64,000 nucleotides of DNA from Cephalopachus bancanus (taxonomy: Eukaryota > Chordata > Mammalia > Primates > Tarsiidae): the NCBI GenBank assembly GCA_027257055.1, contig JAPVLO010000153.1:4030001-4094000 (forward strand), given 5' to 3'. The translations under genes were made by a program, and so were the position numbers. The stretch's first letter is position 1; every line of letters starts with the position of its first letter. The notes beneath the pieces were generated by a model. That model had not been told where the DNA came from, did no database searches, and saw only the letters and a list, made by a program, of their open reading frames with translations. Below, in pieces: positions 48,140 to 59,478 of this stretch.

Positions 48140-48216
48140 GCCAATCTTCATGCTCTTATTCAGATGAAGCCAGCTTTATCTCACCTGGGAGACAAGGGTT
48201 TACTTCTTCTCCTGAG
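48140..48216 (+). CDS. RICTOR: RICTOR exon 24 (residues 782-807)
   Basis: 77-bp exon after ATCTCTTTTAG, donor GTAAAT. It encodes ANLHALIQMKPALSHLGDKG LLLLL and two bases of Arg807. Confidence 0.97.
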
Positions 48217-48580
48217 GTAAATTTTAAGTAAATTGTTTATATCCTTATATTTTCTGTTATGTTCTCTCTGACAGTATATATTAAACCTGGATTCAAATCT
48301 GAATGGTAAGTACTATAAAGAGTTTAGCTTTTAACTCTTGAAATAAACCTACTTTAGAATCTTGAATATCCTTTAATAATGTTGAAACTCGTTTCATTGT
48401 TCTCTAAATTTATTTGTAATTGGAGTTATAATAAATTAGAGTGTACCTTTTTATTTCAGAAGGGAGCTATTTCTAAAGTCTTTGGCTTTTTAAACTTTTT
48501 TTAAAATTTGAGGTATTTTAGCTCCTTAAACACTTTTTGATAAGTTCAGTGTTAAAACTCTTGCTTGTTTGAATTTACAG
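48217..48580 (+). other. RICTOR: RICTOR intron 24
   Basis: 364 nt, no recognised element. Confidence 0.85.
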
Positions 48581-48659
48581 ATTTCTCTCCATTCCCAAAG
48601 GGTTTTCCTATCTGAATGAAAGAGGTTATGTAGCAAAACAGTTGGAAAAGTGGCACAAG
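48581..48659 (+). CDS. RICTOR: RICTOR exon 25 (residues 807-833)
   Basis: 79-bp exon after TTTGAATTTACAG, donor GTAACT. It encodes FLSIPKGFSYLNERGYVAKQ LEKWHK. The last Lys is Arg in human as recalled. Confidence 0.97.
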
Positions 48660-49234
48660 GTAACTTCTTATTGAATCTGGCTTAATTTGTATGTTTCCAT
48701 CTTGGGAATAGATTTGTGAATTTCGAAGATGACTTTTTATATTATCAGTGATTTGAAACTAATTATGTTAACTATTTAAACATTCGTATGAGGATAAATC
48801 CTAAATTCTGCATAATTACTCATATTTCTTCTTAGTTATATTTTTTAAAACTATGGTTATTTCTTTTATTGTGAACTGTTGACTTTATGTACATTCTCTT
48901 GAAATTTTGCTTTCAACTCGATTAATTTTATAATCTACTGGTATAATTTGTTGACCCTACCTGCCATCGTTTTCTTTCTCCTTTGGTATCTTATGTAGCC
49001 TACAACTTTGCACAAGTCCTTCTAAGCTAAAACTAAAATAATTTTTTTGAATGAAGGAAATTGAAACAGTCCCACCCAAGCAGATGTAATTATCTAATTA
49101 AAGTTTATTTTAGAATGCTTCTTTACATAAATCTGAGATCAACCTTCTTATTGTCATAGGCTAAAGGGAAATCTAGTAATACAGGAGTAGTTTGAAGGTA
49201 TTAAACGACTATCTACCTTTTTTTAAAAGTTGGT

Positions 49235-49515
49235 TCAATGACAGCCTGTCGTCCCAGCACTTTGGGAGGCCAAGGCGAGTGAATTACCTGGGCCCGTGGG
49301 TTCGAGACCCACCCGGGCAACTTGGCAAGATCTTGTCTTTACACTACATCAAATAAATTAGCTGGGCATGGTAGTACGCGCCTGTAGTTCTGGCTACTTG
49401 GAAGCTGAGGCAGAAGGATCGCTGGAGCCCAGAAGGCCGAGGCTGACATGGCTGGGAATGTGCCACTGCACTCCAGTCTGGGCGACAGAGTGAGACTCCA
49501 ACTCAAAAAAAAAAA
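49235..49515 (+). repeat. Lineage-specific Alu, sense, 5'-truncated
   Basis: Begins CAGCCTGTCGTCCCAGCACT, lacking the first ~15 nt, and ends in an A tail. Contains CGAGACCCACCCGGGCAACT. Confidence 0.88.
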
Positions 49516-49851
49516 GTTGATTACTGTGGCTTCTAAATTATCAAAGCATCTTGGAAACCCATGGTCAAAATGATTTCTACCAATGTAAATGATTTTTAGA
49601 TTTTTAAAAGTCATTTCAGATTATTTATCATCTATTTCTTCTCCTTTGTTTACGTAGTAATAATTATTTATATTGTCTACATTGAATCATATTCTATAAG
49701 TGATTCTCAAAATGGACTAAAAGTTTGATGCATACAACTTAAGACATGAAGTCTTTTAATAATTGGTGAATTGCAGAACTGTGATAAGATATGATAGTTT
49801 GATATCTCAGAAGATAATAAAATTTTCTTATTTTATACATCTTTTTGTTTG

Positions 49852-50144
49852 TTTGTTTGTTTTGAGTAGAAATCTCACTCTGTCTCCCAGGCAGGAGTGC
49901 AGTGGCATGATCATGGCTCCACCACAGCCTCGAACTCCTGGGCTCAAGCAATCCTTCCACCCCAGCCTCTCAAGTAGCTGGGACTACAGGTGCATGCTGC
50001 CATGCCCAGCTTATTATTTTTTTATTTTTGAAGAGATGAGGTCTTGTTGCGTTGCCTCAGCTGGTCTCACTCCTGGGCTCAAGTAATCCTCTTGCCTTGG
50101 CCTCCCAAAGTGCTGGGATTATAGGCACAAGCCACCGCACCAGG
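49852..50144 (-). repeat. AluJ-like SINE, antisense
   Basis: (GTTT)n then GAGTAGAAATCTCACTCTGT to CAAGCCACCGCACCAGGC. Confidence 0.88.
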
Positions 50145-51273
50145 CTACAAATCATAATGTTAGAAAATTGCTTAGCAAATCTGGTGCAGTGCTTTCAAAT
50201 AGTAAGTGCTATGACAAAGGTATATCCAAATGTATAAAGGAACACAGAGTAGAGATTAATGATTCTGCCTTGGGGATTATAAAAATAAATTTTGGACAGG
50301 CACAATAGAGGATACAATATTTGGAGTGGTCTTGAGGAGTTAGAAGGCAAGTAAATTGGAAGAAGGGTATTAAAAGAAGAGGGAGCAGAATAAAGCTGTA
50401 CAGGTGATTGAAACTTAGACTTGTGAGGAAGGCTGTAGTCTAATGTAGTTGGGACCAGGATACATGGGGAGTGGCAAGATGAGACTGAAATGTTAGGTTA
50501 AAACTAGATTGCAAAAGACTATGTAAGCCATGTTATATCATATAAAAGAATTTCAATTTTATATGTAGTGGAAATTATTGCACATTTAAGGAGTTATCAC
50601 AGTCAGAGTGGTGCTTTAATAACATGACAGTTTGCAGTGTAGAAGTGGAATTTTGATTGTCAATGGGAAAGTCTAGGAATACTTATACTAGTTTAGAAGC
50701 AAGAATTTATGAGGGCCTGAACTTCAGTGGTAGTGAGGTTGGATAGGTGGGGACACATTTTCTGAACACTTCTGAAATAAGATGGACAGAATTTATGAAC
50801 CGATTGGTTATGAGTGGTGTCATTTGACTCATAAGATTTCTAATATAATGACTGCATATATAATGAATCACCAGTAATAGATCGAGATTAATTACAAAAA
50901 GTTGTTTGTTAGGATAAGAATGATGAATTTTAATATGTTGAACTAGTGTTGCCTGTAGGATGTCCAAGTTATGGTATCTAGGAAATATTTGAAAATGGAG
51001 ATCTGGAGTCCAGATATGTATGGAAAATGGCATATTTTTATGTCATCAGCATATAGTAGTATTTAAAACCTGAACAGAAAGCCTATGGGTATGACAGAAC
51101 ATTTGTATCCATAATACCTTGTCCTACCCTTTACAAAAATTTCTTAGATTTCTTAAAGTGGTGTTTTTATTTTTCTCATATTTATGCTTTCAAAATTTGC
51201 TAAGTATCTGACATGTAAATCTAGTGATTGCCATTATGATACTATGTACAATGAAAACAATGTTATCTTTTAG

Positions 51274-51383
51274 GAATATAATTCAAAATATGTTGACTTG
51301 ATTGAGGAACAACTTAATGAAGCACTTACTACTTATCGGAAACCTATTGATGGTGATAACTACGTTCGTCGGAGTAACCAAAG
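51274..51383 (+). CDS. RICTOR: RICTOR exon 26 (residues 834-870)
   Basis: 110-bp exon after TTATCTTTTAG, donor GTATAG. It encodes EYNSKYVDLIEEQLNEALTT YRKPIDGDNYVRRSNQ and two bases of Arg870. Ile in KPIDGD is Val in human. The frame stays open 187 bases into the intron by chance. Confidence 0.96.
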
Positions 51384-52157
51384 GTATAGTCCAGTTAATG
51401 GAACAGTTGCTGGTTCTCAAATATCACATTTAAAGCCAGTATGTAATAAATTTATTTATTTATTTACATTTCTTAGGCATTTATATATTCTGTTTCTTAC
51501 ACTGATAGGAGAAATTTTTATTCACAGCCTTGATTGCTCAACAATTCCAGTGGCATTCATAGCATGTTGAATATGTCACTGATGTAGCATTCAGACAGAC
51601 TCCATGCTTTCACCTCAGTCTACTTTTCTAGTCCTAAATTCTCATCAGTACTTTGAGACCTGATAAACTTTTAACAGGCTGGATATCCCTTATCCAAAAT
51701 GATTGAGTTCAGGAGTGTTTTGAATTTTGGATATTTATATTTTGGAATGTTTATATGTTCATGATAAGATATCTTGGGAATAAAACCCACATCTAAACAT
51801 GAAATTCAGTTGTTTTATATACACCTATATACATAGACTAAACATAGTTTTATACAATATATTTGATAATTTTGTGCATGAAAAAGTTTGTCTTAAGTAC
51901 CAATGTGTGGAATTTTTCACCTGTTATGTCATTGTTACTTTAAAAGTTTTGCATTTTTGGAGCATTTTGGATTAGGGATGCTCAACCTGTATTTTTTTGA
52001 GAAACTTCTCATGCCTTTCCAGCTCCGTATTTATATGGATTTATACTGGGGGATTTTATCTAAGTTTATTTATCTAATGCATTATTAATACTTAATTTGT
52101 TTATATTAGTATATTTAAGTGAGCTGGTGGGTATATTAATAATCTTTTTTATATTAG
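51384..52157 (+). other. RICTOR: RICTOR intron 26
   Basis: Contains a Tigger-like MITE (51675-51989). The rest is AT-rich. Confidence 0.85.
51675..51989 (+). mobile_element. Tigger-like non-autonomous DNA transposon (same family as 18284)
   Basis: CAGGCTGGATATCCCTTATC at the left and GATTAGGGATGCTCAACCTG followed by TA at the right. Internal ATCTTGGGAATAAAACCCAC aligns with the 18284 copy. Confidence 0.78.
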
Positions 52158-52245
52158 ATTACAGCGTCCTCATGTCTACCTGCCAGTACACCTTTATGGA
52201 CAACTAGTACACCACAAAACAGGTTGCCATTTGTTGGAAGTACAG
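52158..52245 (+). CDS. RICTOR: RICTOR exon 27 (residues 870-899)
   Basis: 88-bp exon after TTTTATATTAG, donor GTAAAA. It encodes LQRPHVYLPVHLYGQLVHHK TGCHLLEVQ. Val in LPVHLY is Ile in human. Confidence 0.97.
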
Positions 52246-53082
52246 GTAAAAACATAATTTGCTTATGTTAAATAATTAAAAGAGTAAAAGCAAAATTTTT
52301 TTAATATTGATAAAATATTTTTTGCAAAAATTTGTCAAAAACCTTCAAGTCAGTGGCACAATTACTTCTATAGTCTCTATCTTGTAATTGGTTTGGGCAT
52401 TTTGTTTGTTATCCTTAGAAATATTAATGGCCTTGCTTGAATTTCCTAAGTTATGTGTGACCTTTTTGAATAACTAACTTGTTATGTAGAGTAAGCAAGC
52501 CGGTGCAGGTCTCAGTTCTTTTTTATAATTTATTGGAGAAATTCAGATCTCCAAAAACATACTTTTAAAAACTGAGTTTCTTTCACTTATAGGGAAGTAA
52601 ACTGAAGCTGAAACCAGGTTCAGTTTATCCGTGATTAGTAATAAATTGAAAGCTGCTACTGGTGAGCACCTCCTTATTCTCGTATATGCTTCATGGAATA
52701 TAACAGGCATGAACCTGTTAGTACAGTATGTACACTGCGTTTATGACTGGGAATGCATCTTACAACTAGGTGTTTTCAATAAATACAAACTTTCTCTTAT
52801 TTTAGATATAAATAGTTGTAGAAATCTGTGTGTACAATTGTTGTCTAGCAATTTAGTTCCTTTTAGCATGAGTATTCATCTCAGGAGCACAAAGTTTTGC
52901 ATAAATATACTCTATAGTTTTGTGTGTTTTTATATTATGTCTGTGAAGACTATTGGGGCAGCTATTTTTATATTAATATTTGGAAATAAAGTCACTTAAA
53001 ACATAAACGATTTGCTCATTATCACTGTCTGCCTAGTATGATAAAATGTGTACACCAATTTATTTTACATTTAAAGAAATGA

Positions 53083-53385
53083 TGGGCAAGGCATGGGAGC
53101 TCCCACCTATACTTCTAGCACTTTGGGAGACCAAGGCAGGAGGACTGCTTGAGCCCAGGGGTTCGAAACCAGATGGGGCAATATAGCAAGAACTCGTCTC
53201 TACCAAAAAGAAAAATTAAGCAGGCCTAGTGGTGCATAACTGTATTCTCAGCTACTTGGGAGTCTAAGAAAGAGGAATTGCTTAAACCCAAAAGTTTAAG
53301 GCTGCAGTGAGCCATGATTGTGCCACTGCACTCCAGTCTGGATGACAGTGAGGTCTTGACTAAAACATAAATAAAATAAATAATC
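53083..53385 (+). repeat. Old Alu, sense
   Basis: GGGCAAGGCATGGGAGCTCC to GAGGTCTTGACTAAAACATAA. Strongly diverged. Confidence 0.82.
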
Positions 53386-53409
53386 ATAATTTTGACTTTA
53401 TAATACTAA

Positions 53410-53595
53410 GTGCCAGGTATACTTTCTTAATTAATTAGATATAATTACTTTATATCCAGTAATTTATTAAATCATGAAATCTTGTGAGAGAGATGCTATT
53501 ATTATCAGTATTCTAGAGATGAGGAAATCAAAGCATGGTGAGGTTAAGTAATTTGGCAACACAGCAAATAAGTGATAATATGAACTCAATATGAA
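53410..53595 (-). repeat. MIR SINE, antisense
   Basis: GAGATGAGGAAATCAAAGCA and GAGGTTAAGTAATTTGGCAA are the antisense MIR core. Confidence 0.8.
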
Positions 53596-53761
53596 CCCAT
53601 ATACCACTGCTGTCTCTTAAGAAATTTTACTTGAAATTATTTTAGAATTTTAAACATTCAAACATGATTCTAAAAGCAAACTTTAGATAGGTTTTATGAT
53701 GCAATAAAGGTACATTAAAGGCATGATACTATTTTTATGGTATTTTTATTTCTTTCTCCAG

Positions 53762-53854
53762 AATATTATTACAGAACTCTGTCACAACGTTCGGACACCA
53801 GATTTGGATAAATGGGAAGAAATTAAAAAACTGAAAGCATCTCTTTGGGCCTTG
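53762..53854 (+). CDS. RICTOR: RICTOR exon 28 (residues 900-930)
   Basis: 93-bp, phase 0-0 exon after TTTCTTTCTCCAG, donor GTTTGT (a weak match). It encodes NIITELCHNVRTPDLDKWEE IKKLKASLWAL. His907 (LCHNV) is Arg in human as recalled, one of the few non-conservative changes in the structured part. Confidence 0.96.
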
Positions 53855-54263
53855 GTTTGTAATAAACACTTCTGTAAGATCTTTGCAATATTAGATTTTT
53901 AGATCGTTCCATTTTTTGTCTCTAATACTAAGTAAATAAAAAATTCTTTCCCCAGAACTTGTTCTTAGATTAATATTCTAGATGAGGATTATTCCTATCA
54001 ACTTAAATATTTATCTTTATGTTGATAAATTTATGTTGATAAATATTATCTTTATGTTGATAAATAGATGGTCAAACTATTAGTTTTATAGCTTTTGTTT
54101 TAAGCTAAAACATTAATACCTAATGTTTTTTATTTGAGGGATTTTTTTTTCACATATTTTTCTTTCTCATAAATGGGGTTAAATTTGTTTCTTGGGAGTT
54201 TTCCAGATCTCTTGAAAGAGCTACTCTGGGTGCATGAATGTAATTATGATTTTTCCCCCCCAG
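53855..54263 (+). other. RICTOR: RICTOR intron 28
   Basis: 409 nt with a small tandem array at 54006-54066, ending in a T/C tract directly before exon 29. Confidence 0.85.
54006..54066 (+). repeat. Small imperfect tandem array
   Basis: TTTATGTTGATAAAT occurs three times with short spacers. Confidence 0.9.
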
Positions 54264-54370
54264 GGAAATATTGGCTCATCAAACTGGGGTCTCAATTTGC
54301 TGCAGGAAGAAAATGTGATTCCAGATATACTGAAACTTGCAAAACAGTGTGAGGTTCTTTCCATCAGAGG
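54264..54370 (+). CDS. RICTOR: RICTOR exon 29 (residues 931-966)
   Basis: 107-bp exon after TTTTTCCCCCCCAG, donor GTATGT. It encodes GNIGSSNWGLNLLQEENVIP DILKLAKQCEVLSIR and two bases of Gly966. HEAT-like domain. Confidence 0.97.
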
Positions 54371-54921
54371 GTATGTCATTTAACTCAGGAAACTTTCTAA
54401 TGTCTATAATTGTTATTCACAAATTGATGTGAGGGAAAAGTATTTTATGATTCTGTGTAGTCTATAAGTTAATTCACTGAAAGTCCTAATGATATAAGAT
54501 TTTTAAATTAAGAATCTTAATGAACTCTTTGTTTACTGTTGTCATTCCATTTTTATTATAGTATCGAAGTTTGTCTTGCAGGTGAACAGGGAAAACATAC
54601 TGTGTGTACAAATATTCCAGTAGTCCAATAGCCCAGATATTTGAAATTATAATGGGAAAGCTAATATATGTATTTTTTGCTAAAATTATATTGTGTTCTT
54701 TTTATTTTGTTGTAATTACTATTTGTATTAGGAAGGTTGCTTGGTTTTGTTGCTGCTAATTTATTTCTAACTAGTTTTAAAGCATTTTTATCCACAGCTA
54801 CGTAATTTTTAATGAGTTTTAAAGAAAATTCAAATGTACATGTAGCAGATTAATCTGTGGTTGCTTTAAGAAATCTCAACTTGGAGTTATAAACTGTTAT
54901 TACTTCATCTTCTATATACAG
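54371..54921 (+). other. RICTOR: RICTOR intron 29
   Basis: 551 nt, no recognised element. Confidence 0.85.
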
Positions 54922-55151
54922 GACCTGTGTATATGTGCTTGGGCTGATAGCTAAAACCAAACAAGGCTGTGATATTCTAAAATGTCACAACTGGGATGCT
55001 GTGAGACATAGTCGCAAACATCCGTGGCCAGTAGTTCCAGATGATGTGGAACAACTTTGTAATGAACTTTCATCCATCCCAAGTACTCTAAGTTTGAACT
55101 CAGAGTCAACCAGCTCTAGACATAATAGTGAAAGTGAATCTGCACCATCAA
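54922..55151 (+). CDS. RICTOR: RICTOR exon 30 (residues 966-1043)
   Basis: 230-bp exon after TCTTCTATATACAG, donor GTGAGT. It encodes TCVYVLGLIAKTKQGCDILK, the WDAVRHSRKH segment, and a Ser-rich tail (STSSRHNSESESAPSS) where the folded HEAT-like region gives way to the disordered region. Human has HLWPV and SESVPSS where this copy has HPWPV and SESAPSS. Confidence 0.97.
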
Positions 55152-56656
55152 GTGAGTATCGATCGTCACAGAAACATTTGATTAGTATTTACATTTGAAT
55201 TTTTATTTTTACATTGTAAACATTTGTATTTTTCAAAGTAAATGTATTTGTTACATCCCTATTATACTTTTATCTAAGATAATAATTTGGCAATAATAAC
55301 CTCTTGGAGAATGCATATCTTTTCACAACAGAGTATAGTCACCAGCCTACATCGTTCTCTCCCCTTGTTATTCTTAATAGCTTTTGAAAAATCCTACATA
55401 CTGAGTTATATAGAAAGCCACATGCCAGAAGAACCAGTTCCCTTTTTCACTGTCATAAAAGAAACAAATTTAACAAGTATTTGTTTACCATCTTCATTTA
55501 CTTAATCTTTTTACTCATTTTTATCAGATATAAAGATTGTTAAGCCAGAATATATTTTTGAGAGGCATTATAGTCACATCTTTATATTTGAGAGAAGCAC
55601 TCTCAGATAATGGAACTGTTAATAGATGGAGTATTAAAAATAATTATATATAAAGTGGTTGTGATTTTAAACCCTGTGCTAAATGCTATCAGGTGTACAA
55701 AATTGATGGCATGCCTCTTCCTTTTAAGATAGTACCAGATATAAAAGACTATATTTCACCAAATATGAAATGCCATTAATTATAACATGAACCAAAATTT
55801 TATGTTCTACTGAGAAAGAAGAAAAAAATGCTGCCTATTAAACTAGGACATACCACTGGTTGCAGGATGCATTCTAATTTTAGAATCAGATATTCTGTGT
55901 GAAAATAATCAAAAGTGAAAAATATGCATCTTGGAATTGACAAAATATAGAAATACAATGCAGTATGCAAGTTCATATAGGATTTTCTCTTACTGTCTCT
56001 CAAAATACATTTGGAGTAGTTTACAGTTATTCAATAGAAAAGTTAAAGAAAAGTTAAAGTAGACTAAAATCTTATGGATGTCACTAGGCACCTAGGTTGA
56101 ATCCTCTGTAGAGTTGGTCACTGAATTTAGATGAGTTTCTTAGTATTTAAGACAAAATAGGAAATAAACATAATTAGTTTAAACATGAATTTAAAATGTG
56201 GCTTCGTTCTCTGTAAGTATATTTTGTTAAAGATTGAGAATTTGTTTCTTACAAGATAAATTTCTCTTACCTATTGTGATTTGAAGGTAAACCACTAGGA
56301 ATCATTAGCAACTGAGTGAGCATCCATGGTCAAGATTCCTTTTTCCCTTTAATTTTTATTCTGAACAGTTGGAGAACCAAAAGAAACTTTATGTAACTTG
56401 TGCCATAGTGAGTCTTGTGGTTTTTCTTTGAAAATAACAGGACATTCTCATAATGACATCATTTTACATTTTGTTCACATTCAAACTCTGGGTTTCAGGG
56501 AAACTCTTTTTGTGTGGCTGAATGGTTTAACCCTTAATTTTGAATTTTTTTCTACCAGATGACTAAAAAAATTTTTCCGGAAATGTGATGTCACTAGTAG
56601 TTATCATATATCTGTCATTTTGCATGTGCTTGTATTAATTGATCCTTCAATCATAG
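55152..56656 (+). other. RICTOR: RICTOR intron 30
   Basis: 1505 nt of AT-rich sequence in which I recognise no repeat. The open frame of exon 30 runs 46 nt into it by chance. Confidence 0.8.
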
Positions 56657-57665
56657 GTATGTTCATATTGGAGGATGACCGATTTGGCAGCAGCTCTACT
56701 AGTACGTTTTTCCTTGATATCAATGAAGATGCAGAGCCAGCATTTTATGACCGATCTGGACCCATAAAGGATAAAAATTCATTCCCTTTCTTTGCTTCTA
56801 GTAAGCTTGTGAAGAATCGTATCTTAAATTCACTTACTTTGCCTAATAAAAAACATCGTAGTAGCAGTGATCCAAAAGGAGGGAAAGTGTCATCTGAAAA
56901 TAAGACAAGCAACAGGCGAATCAGAACACTTACGGAGCCAAGTGTTGACTTTAACCATAGTGATGATTTTACACCCATATCCACCGTACAGAAAACATTA
57001 CAATTAGAAACTTCATTTGTTGGGAATAAGCACATTGAAGACACTGGTAGTACACCAAGTATTGGAGAAAATGACTTAAAATTCACCAAAAGTTTTGGCA
57101 CAGAGAATCACAGAGAAAATACAAGCCGAGAGAGGTTAGTGGTAGAAAGTTCAACAAGTTCGCATATGAAGATACGTAGCCAAAGTTTTAATACAGACAC
57201 TACAACAAGTGGCATAAGTTCAATGAGCTCAAGTCCTTCACGAGAGACAGTAGGTGTAGATGCTACAACTATAGACACAGACTGTGGAAGTATGAGTACT
57301 GTGGTAAGTACTAAAACTGTTAAGACAAGCCACTATTTGACGCCACAGTCTAACCATCTGTCTCTCTCCAAGTCAAACTCCGTGTCCCTGGTGCCTCCAG
57401 GTTCTTCTCATACACTTCCTAGAAGAGCACAGTCCCTTAAAGCACCCTCTATTGCTACAATTAAAAGTCTAGCAGATTGTAACTTTAGTTACACAAGTTC
57501 TAGAGATGCCTTTGGGTATGCTACACTGAAAAGACTACAGCAACAAAGAATGCATCCGTCCTTATCTCACTCTGAAGCTTTGGCATCTCCAGCAAAAGAT
57601 GTGCTGTTCACTGATACCATCACCATGAAGGCCAACAGTTTTGAGTCCAGATTAACACCAAGCAG
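56657..57665 (+). CDS. RICTOR: RICTOR exon 31, large phosphoregion exon (residues 1043-1379)
   Basis: 1009-bp exon after CTTCAATCATAG, donor GTGAGC. It encodes MFILEDDRFGSSSTSTFFLD through SFESRLTPS and two bases of Arg1379. The region is Ser/Thr-rich and predicted disordered. The RIRTLTEP motif puts the S6K/AGC-kinase site Thr1135 at the ACG codon 56932-56934, and the preceding arginines of the RxRxxT consensus are intact. More substitutions from human lie here than elsewhere (for example EDAEPAFYD, GGKVSSENK, TSFVGNK, FTKSFGT), as expected of disordered sequence. The apparent upstream Met at 56620 is intronic. The true exon begins at the AG at 56655-56656. Confidence 0.98.
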
Positions 57666-57951
57666 GTGAGCGGATATATGTTAAAAAATAAGCAATGATG
57701 GTTGCACTTTAACAAGTTTAAATGTAAAGCATCAGCCAGGTCTTACACTATCTAAGCCTCATAACTGACCTATTCCAATTGTTTACTATGGTAGGCTATA
57801 AGCTCCTTGTTACCCGATATGATTTGAAATGGATTCTTGCAGCTGCGAGGGGGGAAAAAGAAACTCCTTTAGGCCCTGAAAATAAACATACGTGCTTTGC
57901 AAGGACACACAAGTCACAAGCTTTTTTTTATCTATTTCTCGCTTCTGCAAG

Positions 57952-58023
57952 GATCGATTTTAAAAAGAAGCATGTCGGGGGAATCAGGAGCTTAAGACCT
58001 ACAATAACAAACAACCTTTTCAG
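57952..58023 (+). CDS. RICTOR: RICTOR in-frame cassette exon (24 residues, alternative isoform)
   Basis: A 72-bp segment between a pyrimidine tract ending CGCTTCTGCAAG and a GTAGGT donor. Its phase matches both exon 31 (…AG|G) and exon 32 (AG|G…). Inserted, it adds IDFKKKHVGGIRSLRPTITN NLF and keeps Arg at both joins without a stop. This agrees in length with the 24-residue insertion of the longer human isoform (1732 aa) as I recall it. It is a basic segment placed in the disordered region. Inclusion level cannot be judged from sequence. Confidence 0.85.
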
Positions 58024-58404
58024 GTAGGTCAATTTAAGGCTCCAAAAGTTGACCTCTTTATTACTTTTTTTTTTAAAGATAACTGAAAATTTTAGTGAAA
58101 TTATTTTCAGTTTAAGTAGTTGTGATTATTAAGTAGGAACCTGAAAAACATTAAATGAAAATACTTAGCCTTTAAGACTCAGCAAGGATCTCTATTATAT
58201 TTAGATTGTATCAAGCTGGTCAAAGTAAACAGTTTAGATTTTACCTTTAAAATAGACATACAGTATTAAATTTGCAAAAATTTTTGTACCTATATTTTTG
58301 TGTTGGGTCAAATGATTCTAAGCAACTTTCCTTTGTTTTAAGTTATTCGTTTATATTTATTTAAATAGATTAATATATGTCACATGCATAATATATCAAC
58401 AGTA

Positions 58405-58470
58405 TGTTAGAATAGTGTCTGGCACATATTAAGCACTCAGTAAAAGTTAGCTGTCATTCTCATCATCAGT
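58405..58470 (+). repeat. MIR 3' scrap
   Basis: AGTGTCTGGCACATATTAAG CACTCAGTAAAAG is the MIR tail. Confidence 0.65.
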
Positions 58471-59154
58471 AATTTAATGTAGTTCATCTGGTTCTTACAT
58501 TAAATTCTGAGTAACATTAAACAGTTTTGTTTCAATATTGTTTAACACACTTAATAGAGGGTCTCCTGGTAGCAGGTGATGAATTATATCTTTTTTTGTA
58601 GAATTTAATGAACTATGCAGAAATGTGTCATCTGCTTGGAACTCACTGACTTTGTCTACCTTGTTCAGAACAAACCCAGACAAACATCTCAACAGCTCAC
58701 TTTTACAAATGTATGCAATAAAGTTGATGGATTTTGAAAAATGTAGGTCTATTACCGCCTCTGGTTGAGATTGCACTCAGGGATTTTAAGCTGTTTTATT
58801 GTTGCTTTTGGAGCAGAGAAACCTTTTTTTTCACAATATATGGAATAGATAGAAATGGAGCTATACAAGTTGAAATAGGAATTGGGAAGGAGAATAATCC
58901 AATAATTTTTCCTCCCATTCCACTATTCCTTGAAGGGTTCTATGGAGTCAGAGAGAGATAACAGTCTACAATTTCAAAACCACTGACCTCTTTTATGGAA
59001 TTCATGAATTTCAGTTAAGACTGGTTTTTAGACGTTAGTTAGGTTTTTACTTTGATGATCTTAATAGCTACTATTTATGAAGCATTCATATTGTATATTT
59101 TATGAAATAGTTCTTTGATTTAATATCAGGCTGTATAAGTACATTTTAAATATT

Positions 59155-59414
59155 TATACAAGGCACTATGCAAGTTTCCATATTTGTGTGTGTACATTCC
59201 TGACCTTGTTTTTAGTCACGTATGACTTTGTTTTTTAATCCTTGACCCTGTTTATTCCATATAAGGCAGCCATTGTGGTACCCAGTCATACAAGGTAGCC
59301 CTAATCCCATGAGATACTCATAGATCTTTAGATGTAAAATATACATTTGCTCAGAAGTCTAAAGGTATTTTCAACACACACACAAATATGGAACCTTGCA
59401 TAGTGCCTTGTATA
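59155..59414. repeat. 39-bp inverted repeat around a duplicated 180-bp segment
   Basis: 59155-59193 and 59376-59414 are inverted copies with one mismatch in 39 (arms read TATACAAGGCACTATGCAAG inward). Between them, 59194-59372 is a diverged copy of 60661-60845. Confidence 0.9.
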
Positions 59415-59478
59415 TATACAGCAGATATCAAGTAGGTATTTTTAGCATGTCTGTTGTATGAATAAGAATCTATGAGTA

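Larger units (their letters stand above)
48660..51273 (+). other. RICTOR: RICTOR intron 25
   Basis: Has a sense Alu (49235) and an antisense Alu (49852). 50290-51060 reads like a diverged old interspersed repeat, purine-rich on the + strand, that I cannot place in a family. Confidence 0.75.
52246..53761 (+). other. RICTOR: RICTOR intron 27
   Basis: Contains an old sense Alu (53083), an antisense MIR (53410) and, at 52631-52999, a 122-codon chance or relic open frame followed by AATAAA (see findings). Confidence 0.8.

Noticed and set aside
50707..51033. 108-codon minus-strand frame in intron 25
   Set aside because: No recognised homology and no splice or promoter context. It lies in an old diverged repeat-like stretch.
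51298..51570. 90-codon frame beginning in exon 26 and running into the intron
   Set aside because: Exon 26 ends at 51383 with a donor, and exon 27 continues the human protein. The extension is chance.
56620..56656. Apparent start codon opening a 349-codon frame
   Set aside because: It is intronic read-in. The homology to RICTOR starts at 56657 directly after TCATAG, in phase with exon 30.
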